A stretch of 5,181 bases of DNA from an uncultured Bacteroidota bacterium (GTDB taxonomy: Bacteria; Bacteroidota; Bacteroidia; UBA7662), in the NCBI GenBank assembly GCA_903856555.1, contig CAIOCC010000193.1, positions 1-5,181 on the forward strand. The letters are read 5' to 3'. The notes beneath the pieces were generated by a model, which saw only the letters and a program-made list of their open reading frames with translations, was not told the DNA's origin and searched no databases. Both the position numbers and the translations under genes were made by a program. How positions within the stretch are numbered: the first letter of the stretch is position 1; each line of letters opens with the position of its first letter. This document shows positions 1 to 5,181 of this stretch, one piece after another.

Positions 1-274
1 CTACTTTTAAACTGTCTGCATTTTAGGGGTACTTACAGTATAGTTGTGTATTAAATTAAAGAATTTAATAAATTCGACTTTATCAAACGTCGAGCATTAT
101 AAATCTAAATAAGCTACGTTTGCAATCTTACCTACACTTTAATAGATCTTAATTAAACAAAAAAATAGATCAAAGTGCTTCAAACATGTCCGATTTTCAA
201 AAACCAATACTGAAAATATGACAGTTAATCTTACTAAAAAAGCAATATAAAAGAATAAGTGTTTGTGCCCCGCT
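1..274. other. AT-rich non-coding spacer at the left edge
   Basis: No supportable gene lies here. The stretch is strongly AT-rich, unlike the GC-rich genes beside it, and all frames are broken by stops or read only as low-quality sequence. It holds the 3' flank of the minus-strand hydrolase gene that ends at 275. Small structures visible are an AT-only inverted repeat (ATTTTCA at 193-199 pairing with TGAAAAT at 211-217), a direct repeat AATAGATC at 141-148 and 164-171, and a candidate plus-strand promoter box at 115-122. No convincing intrinsic terminator (GC-rich stem followed by a T-run) was found for the gene ending at 275. Confidence 0.7.
115..123 (+). promoter_or_regulatory. Candidate Bacteroidota -7 promoter box (weak)
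   Basis: The sequence TACGTTTGC matches the Bacteroidota sigma-ABfr -7 consensus TAnnTTTGY exactly. No TTG or TTTG -33 element stands at the usual 19-21 bp upstream, and there is no plus-strand gene downstream: transcription would run into the 3' end of the minus-strand hydrolase gene. In AT-rich DNA this match could be chance. Confidence 0.2.
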
Positions 275-2347
275 TTAACGGCTATTGATGAAGGTATTGA
301 ATTGGGTAATGGCCGTTGGATCAAGAAAGATGGAGGGGTGTCCCATGTTAGGGACCTCCACATATTGCCTGATTTGACAGTTGTTGCAATTCTGCATGCT
401 TTGTTTGAAGGCCGGCCAGGAGTACATCTGTATGGGTGAGTCGTTGAGGCCCTGCACAAAAAGAATGTCCGATCGGTGACCTGTTGTGAAGGACAGAAGA
501 GATCGTTGCATGTATTCGTTGGGGTTGACCTGCGTGGTACCGTAAACTTGTTGAATCTTGGAGCAGGTGGACCCCAGAGCCAAAACCCCGCTTTCTTCCA
601 AGCCGCAGCGATAAACCAAGTTTAGAGGTCCCGGGGCATTGGCAATCACCCCGTTGGTGGCGTGCATGGTGTTCAAGCGGGTTACCAAATACCCCCCTTG
701 GGAATGCCCGGCCAAAAACACTTTGCGTACCGTGACCCCCAATTGGGAGGACGCCTGGTTGCGGACCCATAACAAAGCAGCTTCGGCGTAGGCTATGTTA
801 TCCCCAAACAAAAGTTGCTCCCCGGGATAGGCGACGCTGACCAGCAACATATCTTGACGGTTCAAAATGCCCTTGAACTCTTCGAGTGATTGGTTCGCGG
901 CGACCACTAAATTGGAATCGTAAAGGACAGTGCCGTGAAAAACAACCAAAACATCCACGACCGGATTGGGAACTGGAGGATTGATCGCCTGTGGCGGCCG
1001 TTGGATCAAAACCTGAACAGGCAAATTGTTGGCAACCACCCAACGGGTAGGCCGAAAAGTTCGTACCGGCCTCACCATCCCGCTCAAGCCTTTGGAAGCA
1101 GAACCGCTGAGCGCCCCGGTTCCAAAGTTCAAGGCCCAGGCCGTCGAACTACCCGATTGGGACGAAGTCCAATACCAACCGCTTCCAAAGCCGCCTCGTC
1201 CCTGAAGATGCAATCGATTGTATATCAACTGAATTTCATCACGGCTGGGCAGGTACCAGTCGGTGTATTCGTTGGCGACCAGCCCGGAACAAACCGAGGC
1301 CGCAATGGGTCTCGTAACACAAGAAATTAGGATGGAATCGGTATTAGCTGAACCGCTCCCCAAGGACGTGGAAGTGCCGGGAACAAGGGAGCCCGAACAA
1401 CCCCACGCATAAAGACCCACATCTGCGGAAGCGCATACGATTCCCCTTTCCCCACTGCTATCAAGGTCCAAAATAATTCCACCGGCATAGGCCGAACCAA
1501 TGCTGTAGGATTTAAAGGATTTCTCGTTGCTATAGGTAACACCCAAGGAGGTCCGGGCATAAGCGCGGACATACCGAACCGCGGTATCCCAGGTCGAGTT
1601 CCCGAATACCAAGGCAAAATCATAGCCCCCGGAACCGGCTAATGCGGTGGACTGCGCGGTGGTTGGCGAAGGCACCAATCCCCAACACAAGCCTCTTTCG
1701 TAGACCCCGGCCCCCGAAGAGAGAAAGCGAACACGGGCCGCCCCGCTGCGAATACCGGGCAAGATGGTATCCAGTGTTATCACAGGCGCCACCGGTATCG
1801 GGGCATGACTTCCGTTCACATCACCCACACATAACATGCGCAGGTTCATTTGAATCGGGGTCCCCTGCGCGGTGAGCGAAGGCCTGTCGCTCACCCAGTT
1901 GCCCGCACCAAACGCCGTCGTCAACCCCGTGATTCGCCGATTCACAAGGAGCGCATCCGCGCTGTTAATCGCCTGGTTGACGTTCACATCCGCCGCCATT
2001 TGACGCAAAGGAGAAAGGGTCAGCAAGGAGGTAAAGTGCCGGTTAATTTGCAGGGCATCCGTGGCATTGACCCCGCCCCAGTTCCCCTCCGGTAAAGCAT
2101 CCAGGATATAGGTCCCGTTTGCAAAACCACTTAGGCTGTAGGCCCCGCTGGAATCCGTCGTGTCCGAAGCCACGGTATTCCCCAGCATGGTTTTGAGTAC
2201 AACCGGTACCCCCGCCAACGGGGTGCTGACCGCATGATCGTAACGCAAATCCCCGCTCAACCTATTGAAAGGAAGGATTTGACTCCATAACACACCGCAA
2301 GGCCAGCATAACAAGATCCAAAGAATTCCTTGGGCACTTCTTTTCAT
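275..2347 (-). CDS. Secreted multidomain protein: dockerin-like module, fibronectin-like domain, DUF1566 and C-terminal alpha/beta hydrolase
   Basis: Predicted exported hydrolase of 690 residues, substrate unknown. Residues 1-22 form a signal peptide (MKR, then a hydrophobic run, probable cleavage near W-S-Q at 21-23). Residues 31-85 look like a carboxypeptidase-regulatory or SdrD-B type beta-sandwich. Residues 91-180 are a dockerin-like module (N-A-T-D-A-L 94-99, A-A-D-V-N 118-122, G-D-V-N-G-S 175-180). Residues about 185-280 match the Bacteroidota fibronectin-like repeat (R-G-L-C-W 218-222, Y-V-R-A-Y-A 259-264). Residues about 281-431 are a DUF1566 (Lcl C-terminal) domain: G-G-I-I 289-292, D-W-Y-L-P-S 363-368, Y-W-T-S-S 392-396, V-R-P-V-R 425-429. 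Residues about 440-690 are an alpha/beta hydrolase: oxyanion H-G-T 471-473, nucleophile elbow G-H-S-Q-G-G with Ser549, likely acid Asp636 and base His670 in N-M-G-H. The fold and triad resemble dienelactone-hydrolase or PHB-depolymerase-like esterases; a peptidase cannot be excluded. There is no type IX sorting domain at the C-terminus. The ATG at 2347 is favoured because the signal peptide follows it directly. It is transcribed divergently from the gene at 2473. Confidence 0.9.
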   Translation of the reverse strand: MKRSAQGILWILLCWPCGVLWSQILPFNRLSGDLRYDHAVSTPLAGVPVVLKTMLGNTVASDTTDSSGAYSLSGFANGTYILDALPEGNWGGVNATDALQINRHFTSLLTLSPLRQMAADVNVNQAINSADALLVNRRITGLTTAFGAGNWVSDRPSLTAQGTPIQMNLRMLCVGDVNGSHAPIPVAPVITLDTILPGIRSGAARVRFLSSGAGVYERGLCWGLVPSPTTAQSTALAGSGGYDFALVFGNSTWDTAVRYVRAYARTSLGVTYSNEKSFKSYSIGSAYAGGIILDLDSSGERGIVCASADVGLYAWGCSGSLVPGTSTSLGSGSANTDSILISCVTRPIAASVCSGLVANEYTDWYLPSRDEIQLIYNRLHLQGRGGFGSGWYWTSSQSGSSTAWALNFGTGALSGSASKGLSGMVRPVRTFRPTRWVVANNLPVQVLIQRPPQAINPPVPNPVVDVLVVFHGTVLYDSNLVVAANQSLEEFKGILNRQDMLLVSVAYPGEQLLFGDNIAYAEAALLWVRNQASSQLGVTVRKVFLAGHSQGGYLVTRLNTMHATNGVIANAPGPLNLVYRCGLEESGVLALGSTCSKIQQVYGTTQVNPNEYMQRSLLSFTTGHRSDILFVQGLNDSPIQMYSWPAFKQSMQNCNNCQIRQYVEVPNMGHPSIFLDPTAITQFNTFINSR
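1793..2257 (-). other. Beta-sandwich plus dockerin-like module, copy 1
   Basis: This encodes residues 31-185 of the minus-strand hydrolase. A short beta-sandwich (starting S-G-D-L, with D-S-S-G-A-Y at 65-70) is followed by the dockerin-like part at residues 91-180. The equivalent in the divergent gene is at 3553-4017. The 90-residue dockerin-like parts align without a gap, with 37 identities by hand count. The complete central loop, D120 to D131, is degenerate here (D-V-N-V-N-Q-A-I-N-S-A-D, lacking the loop glycine). The loops at the two ends of the module are only halves. Confidence 0.75.
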
Positions 2348-2472
2348 CTTTTTTACGAATTAAACACGAACGAATGATTTACTTTTAATAATCCCAAAAA
2401 AAAATCTAAATATTTAAATCCCAAATAAACATTGACCTCTTAGACTTGTCTAAACTTCTCTAGTTTAAACCT
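2348..2472. promoter_or_regulatory. Divergent intergenic control region
   Basis: This 125-bp AT-rich spacer separates the start codons of the two divergent hydrolase genes, so both promoters should lie in it. Towards the plus-strand gene, TAGACTTG at 2441-2448 matches the Bacteroidota -7 consensus TAnnTTTG at all but one position and sits 24 bp before the ATG, but no -33 TTTG is seen at the right distance. Towards the minus-strand gene the best match is the minus-strand sequence TAGATTTT, also one mismatch, about 50-60 bp before the ATG. Neither start has a Shine-Dalgarno sequence, which is usual in this phylum. Confidence 0.55.
2440..2453. promoter_or_regulatory. Perfect palindrome, candidate operator
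   Basis: TTAGAC at 2440-2445 and GTCTAA at 2448-2453 form a perfect 6-bp inverted repeat around a 2-bp centre. It covers the -7-like box TAGACTTG of the plus-strand gene and ends 19 bp before its ATG. A second inverted repeat shares its last three bases: TAAACT at 2451-2456 with AGTTTA at 2462-2467. The symmetry and position would suit a dimeric repressor. No regulator is encoded in the window, so its role is inferred only. Confidence 0.4.
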
Positions 2473-4635
2473 ATGAGACAACGAATACGCAACTTCGCGG
2501 TTTTGATCATGTTCGTATGGGGAGGACCCCTTTCAATCGGCCAGGCTCAAAGTCTGTACTTTCCGCCCAACAGTTCAGCGGTCTGGGATACCATGCCTCC
2601 TTCCGCCCTGGGTTGGTGCCAGACCCGAATTGACAGCCTTTACGCCCTCCTGGATAGCAACGATACCAAGGCCTTTGTCCTGCTCAAGGACGGCAAAATC
2701 GTCCTTGAAAAGTACTTTGCGGGGCATTCCCCCAACTCCTTTTGGCGTTGGGCCTCGGCCGGCAAAACCGTAACCGCCACCCTGGTAGGTATCGCCCAAC
2801 AAGAAAACCTGCTCAGCATCACCGATACCACCTCCACCTATCTGGGCCCCGGCTGGAGCAGCTTGACCACCGCCCAGGAAGAAAGAATTAACATCCGCCA
2901 CCAATTGACCATGACCAGCGGTCTGAACGATGGGGTGGCCGACCTCTATTGCACCGACGATACCTGCCTCACCTACTTGGCCGTTCCTGGCACCCGTTGG
3001 GCCTACCACAACGCTCCTTATACCTTGCTCGATCCGGTTTTGGAAAACGCCACGGGCCGCACCCTCAACCAATACCTTAACCAAAAAATCAAAGCCCCCA
3101 CCGGAATGGATGGTCAATTCATTGTTTCGGGATACAACCGCGTTCTGTTTAGCACAGCGAGAAGCATGGCCCGCTTTGGCTTACTCATGCTAAACAGAGG
3201 GGTCTGGAACGGCGTACCGGTCCTCAATGACACCGCTTATTTTGGTCAAATGACCCGAAGCTCCCAGAACCTCAACCAGGGCTACGGCTACCTGTGGTGG
3301 CTCAACGGTACCGCCAGCCATATGGTACCGCGCCTACGTTCCGTGTTTTCTGGCCCCATGTTTCCATCGGCCCCCATGGACATGATCGCCGCCTTGGGGG
3401 CGGATGGGCAATTTATCAATGTTATTCCTTCCACTAACATGGTTTGGATTCGAATGGGAGAAACGCCCCCATCGGTTCCATTGGACTATATGTTCAACAA
3501 CATCGTTTGGAACGCCATCAACCAATTGAATTGCAACGCTTCTCTGCCAATGACCCTCAACGGGAACCTCCAATACGCCAACACCGCCGGCTCTGCCCTG
3601 GCCTACAGCCCTTTGGAACTGGTGGACAGCACCGGAACAGTCGTCGATCGAGATACCAGCCGCATGAATGGAAGTTTTTCGTTCAACGCCATTCAAGGAA
3701 GGCGTTACCGAATTCGGGCCTTCCCAACCCTCACCCCTGGCGGGATCAATGCCACCGACGCCCTCAGGGTCGTTCAGTCCTTTTCGGGTTCGGCCCCCTT
3801 AACCGGGCTCCAAGCCATGGCAGCGGATGTCAACCGAAGCGGAACGGTGACCTCCACCGATGCCTTGAACATCGCCCGTTGGTCTGCACAATTGTTAACC
3901 TCCTTCCCGGCCGGGGCCTGGACCCAGGACACCCTTGGGGTCCTTGCTGATACCGCAGCGGGTCCTCTGGGGCACCGAGTTCTGAGCACCGGCGATGTCA
4001 ACAGCTCGTACATACCACCACCGCCATCGCCCTGTCCCGCCAGCTCAGTCACCGATGGGGCCGGAAACGTTTACCCCACCTTGGCCCTGCAAAATCAATG
4101 TTGGATGGGAAGCAACCTGCGCACCAACCGCTTTGCCAACGGCGATTTTATACCTTTTCCCTTAACAACAAGCGGCTGGTCCACCACCACCACCACCCCA
4201 GCACACGCCCTTTATAACAACGATCCAGCGAATGATAGCCTCTTTGGCCGAATGTACAATTGGTTTGCGGCAACGGATACCCGGGGTATCTGCCCCACCG
4301 GTTGGCACCTTCCATCGGATACCGAATGGACGACATTGACCACCGCCCTGGGAGGAACCGGGGTGGCAGGTCATGCCGTCAAATCCACGACCGGATGGGC
4401 TTCCGCCGGTAACGGCAGCAACAGTTCAGGATTCAACGGTCTCCCGGCCGGATTCCGTCGCGAAACCGGGGTCTTTGAAGGACTCGGGAGCCATACCTAT
4501 TGGTGGTCCTCTACCGGTCTTAGCCTGACCCCATCCAATGCCTATTTCCGCCGTGCCTCCTTCAATGCATCCACTCTTTTTAGGGATAACGGCCTCAAGC
4601 GCCTGGGCTTATCGGTTCGTTGCCTGCGGGATTGA
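2473..4635 (+). CDS. Secreted beta-lactamase-fold serine hydrolase with dockerin-like module and C-terminal FISUMP domain
   Basis: Predicted exported serine hydrolase of 720 residues. Residues 1-25 form a signal peptide with basic start M-R-Q-R-I-R and probable cleavage after G-Q-A (23-25). Residues about 45-350 are a beta-lactamase/penicillin-binding-protein fold domain. Catalytic S-x-x-K is S95-A-G-K98, the Y-x-N motif is Y178-H-N180, and the third motif is G-A-D-G-Q at 309-313 where true beta-lactamases have K-T-G. That set, with V-G-I-A-Q-Q-E at 105-111, resembles the 6-aminohexanoate-dimer hydrolase (NylB) and family VIII esterase group, so an esterase or amidase is likelier than a beta-lactamase. 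Residues about 361-422 are a beta-sandwich and 423-512 a dockerin-like module like that of the divergent gene. A P-P-P-P linker (515-518) leads to residues 524-720, a Fibrobacter succinogenes major paralogous (FISUMP) domain: N-Q-C-W-M 541-545, G-R-M-Y-N-W 592-597, C-P-T-G-W-H-L-P-S 607-615, G-L-P-A-G-F-R 656-662, Y-W-W-S-S 676-680, S-V-R-C 714-717. No type IX sorting domain follows. The ATG at 2473 is directly followed by the signal peptide. The stop lies 2 bp from the stop of the convergent membrane-protein gene. Confidence 0.9.
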   Translation: MRQRIRNFAVLIMFVWGGPLSIGQAQSLYFPPNSSAVWDTMPPSALGWCQTRIDSLYALLDSNDTKAFVLLKDGKIVLEKYFAGHSPNSFWRWASAGKTVTATLVGIAQQENLLSITDTTSTYLGPGWSSLTTAQEERINIRHQLTMTSGLNDGVADLYCTDDTCLTYLAVPGTRWAYHNAPYTLLDPVLENATGRTLNQYLNQKIKAPTGMDGQFIVSGYNRVLFSTARSMARFGLLMLNRGVWNGVPVLNDTAYFGQMTRSSQNLNQGYGYLWWLNGTASHMVPRLRSVFSGPMFPSAPMDMIAALGADGQFINVIPSTNMVWIRMGETPPSVPLDYMFNNIVWNAINQLNCNASLPMTLNGNLQYANTAGSALAYSPLELVDSTGTVVDRDTSRMNGSFSFNAIQGRRYRIRAFPTLTPGGINATDALRVVQSFSGSAPLTGLQAMAADVNRSGTVTSTDALNIARWSAQLLTSFPAGAWTQDTLGVLADTAAGPLGHRVLSTGDVNSSYIPPPPSPCPASSVTDGAGNVYPTLALQNQCWMGSNLRTNRFANGDFIPFPLTTSGWSTTTTTPAHALYNNDPANDSLFGRMYNWFAATDTRGICPTGWHLPSDTEWTTLTTALGGTGVAGHAVKSTTGWASAGNGSNSSGFNGLPAGFRRETGVFEGLGSHTYWWSSTGLSLTPSNAYFRRASFNASTLFRDNGLKRLGLSVRCLRD
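3553..4017 (+). other. Beta-sandwich plus dockerin-like module, copy 2
   Basis: This encodes residues 361-515 of the plus-strand hydrolase. It starts with N-G-N-L-Q-Y, equivalent to S-G-D-L-R-Y in copy 1, and includes N-G-S-F-S-F at 399-404. The dockerin-like part runs from G423 to S512. Its central loop is a textbook dockerin type I calcium loop: D452, N454, S456, G457, V459 and D463 in D-V-N-R-S-G-T-V-T-S-T-D, followed by A-L. The C-terminal half of another loop (G-G-I-N-A-T-D) opens the module and an N-terminal half (D-V-N-S-S) closes it. Confidence 0.8.
4181..4197 (+). repeat. Short CCA tandem repeat inside the FISUMP domain
   Basis: Five CCA units plus CC lie in frame and encode five threonines in a row (residues 571-575, ACC codons). 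The tract is short, in a variable part of the domain. It could change length by slippage, but a one-unit change would only add or remove one threonine. Confidence 0.6.
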
Positions 4636-4637
4636 AT

Positions 4638-5072
4638 TCAAGAGGATGCTGGGTGAGAAGCCGATTTGAGGCGGTCGAATGTATTGGCCAGGTAGAGCAT
4701 CACCACCCCAAAAGCGACTCCGGCCAAGATGAACAATTGAACCATACCTTCTTCGGCCGAAAAAGATAGTTTCAACATAATCGTCGATATCACAAAACTA
4801 CTGTTCCGTATAATCGTCGAAAATTCCTCGGTGTATAACAATGAAAAAAGCAAAATAAACACATCGCTCAGAATCAAAACCGTGAAAAAGTGATCAAAAA
4901 AGATCGTATTGGAATTGATCAAAGGCGCGTTGCTCAACATATCCATGCTGGAAACCGATGAAGAAGCGATCCACTGGACCAGGCTTTGGACCGAGAGTGC
5001 AAGGAAAACCAGCAGGAGTATAAACGAAAGGATTTTCTTGGTTGGCGAAGTATTTGCGGGTACTGAAGGCAC
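4638..5072 (-). CDS. Small four-helix membrane protein, uncertain start
   Basis: I do not recognise this protein with certainty. The frame gives 144 residues with four predicted membrane segments: 14-34 (after T-K-K, I-L-S-F-I-L-L-L-V-F), 62-80 (F-F-T-V-L-I-L-S-D-V-F), about 92-105 (S-F-V-I-S-T-I-M-L-K-L) and 110-129 (V-Q-L-F-I-L-A-G-V-A-F-G). The size, helix number and the S-L-L-Y ... I-I-R-N-S segment between helices 2 and 3 recall the PsiE-like inner-membrane proteins, but this is a weak resemblance. The best start in frame is a GTG at 5072-5070; an in-frame TGA lies at 5091-5093. An ATG at 4946 would drop the first helix. The first dozen codons overlap DNA that in another frame encodes conserved photolyase residues, so the natural start may have been lost. 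The 3' end abuts the convergent hydrolase gene. Confidence 0.6.
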   Translation of the reverse strand: MPSVPANTSPTKKILSFILLLVFLALSVQSLVQWIASSSVSSMDMLSNAPLINSNTIFFDHFFTVLILSDVFILLFSLLYTEEFSTIIRNSSFVISTIMLKLSFSAEEGMVQLFILAGVAFGVVMLYLANTFDRLKSASHPASS

Positions 5073-5181
5073 CGGCCACCCATTGCCAACTCAGGGCATT
5101 GCTGGCCCAATCGCCGTCCAGAAGATGATAGTACATCCACCGAGCCGCCTGTAACCAATGCGCACCCCCCACATTGCAGGC
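4894..5181 (-). CDS. Photolyase/cryptochrome FAD-binding region, partial and apparently truncated
   Basis: The gene enters from the right edge. Its first 50 visible residues (5181 to about 5032) read as the FAD-pocket region of the photolyase/cryptochrome family, which uses FADH and light to split UV-induced pyrimidine dimers. Visible are A-C-N-V-G-G-A-H-W, W-M-Y-Y-H-L-L, D-G-D-W-A-S-N (22-28), S-W-Q-W-V-A-G (31-37) and K-Y-F-A-N-Q-E-N (43-50). D-G-D-x-A-x-N and W-Q-W correspond to the E. coli photolyase segment holding Asn378, the electron-transfer Trp382 and Trp384. The frame stays open to a TGA at 4894, but the last 45 residues look unlike the C-terminus I would expect and overlap the membrane protein's first helix in another frame. 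The identity is confident; the true 3' end is not. It may be a pseudogene, a truncated functional gene or an assembly join. Confidence 0.75.
   Translation of the reverse strand, partial: ACNVGGAHWLQAARWMYYHLLDGDWASNALSWQWVAGAFSTRKYFANQENPFVYTPAGFPCTLGPKPGPVDRFFIGFQHGYVEQRAFDQFQYDLF

Noticed and set aside
149..156. TTAATTAA palindrome and the AATAGATC direct repeat in the left spacer as a mobile-element end or attachment site
   Set aside because: Such short AT-only repeats are expected by chance in this composition, and no integrase, transposase or matching copy elsewhere in the window supports them.
193..217. ATTTTCA/TGAAAAT inverted repeat as a terminator of the hydrolase gene
   Set aside because: The stem is only 7 bp, nearly all A-T, with an 11-nt loop, and no T-run follows on the minus strand. 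It is not stable enough to call.
139..459. Minus-strand open frame running from the spacer into the hydrolase gene's 3' end
   Set aside because: Most of it is out of frame with the clearly real hydrolase C-terminus containing D636 and H670, and the rest is translated AT-rich spacer.
2575..3117. A 180-codon open frame on the minus strand opposite the beta-lactamase-fold domain
   Set aside because: It lies wholly antisense to a protein with clear catalytic motifs, is glycine- and valine-rich in the way expected of a shadow of a GC-rich gene, and shows no motif of its own.
2473..3522. Antibiotic-resistance beta-lactamase
   Set aside because: Although S-x-x-K and Y-x-N are present, the K-T-G motif is replaced by A-D-G-Q and the sequence resembles the esterase/amidase branch of the family.
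3444..3950. A 168-codon plus-strand frame inside the hydrolase gene
   Set aside because: It overlaps the well-supported reading frame in a different phase, is rich in arginine, proline and glutamine, and has no recognisable domain.
4181..4197. CCA repeat as a phase-variation switch
   Set aside because: The unit is three bases in a coding frame, so length changes cannot shift the frame, and five units is too few to suggest frequent slippage.
4934..5158. Third minus-strand open frame across the photolyase/membrane-protein region
   Set aside because: It contains neither photolyase motifs nor membrane segments and overlaps both better-supported frames; it was also checked for the missing photolyase C-terminus, which is not there.

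Overview
The window looks like a piece of a Bacteroidota genome. Three things in the sequence suggest this. The coding regions are GC-rich and separated by strongly AT-rich spacers without Shine-Dalgarno sites. The secreted proteins carry modules typical of that phylum: an N-A-T-D-A-L / A-A-D-V-N / G-D-V-N-x-S dockerin-like module, the R-G-x-C-W ... R-A-Y-A beta-sandwich, a DUF1566 domain and a FISUMP domain. A photolyase fragment of a type I associate with Bacteroidota lies at the right edge. No rRNA, tRNA, CRISPR array, insertion sequence or phage gene was seen.

Layout. Bases 1-274 are an AT-rich spacer with no gene. On the minus strand, 275-2347 encodes a 690-residue secreted protein: signal peptide, beta-sandwich plus dockerin-like module, fibronectin-like domain, DUF1566 domain, then a C-terminal alpha/beta hydrolase with an intact-looking catalytic triad. 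A 125-bp divergent spacer follows, containing a perfect palindrome. On the plus strand, 2473-4635 encodes a 720-residue secreted protein: signal peptide, serine hydrolase of the beta-lactamase/penicillin-binding-protein fold (esterase-like motifs), the same beta-sandwich plus dockerin-like module, and a C-terminal FISUMP domain. Only 2 bp after its stop, a minus-strand gene for a small four-helix membrane protein ends (4638-5072). At the right edge, in another minus-strand frame, lies the FAD-pocket part of a photolyase, which loses recognisable homology just where the membrane-protein frame becomes convincing.

How the genes relate. The two large divergent genes form a natural pair. Both proteins are exported, both join a serine-type hydrolase to a DUF1566/FISUMP domain, and both carry a 90-residue dockerin-like module that aligns without gaps (37 of 90 identities by eye), although the domain order differs. 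They plausibly act together outside the cytoplasm on ester- or amide-type substrates, perhaps under shared control from the divergent spacer; the substrate cannot be read from the sequence. The most interesting observation is that the two ends of the dockerin-like module look like the two halves of one calcium-binding loop in both proteins. The right end of the window looks rearranged, or may be an assembly join.
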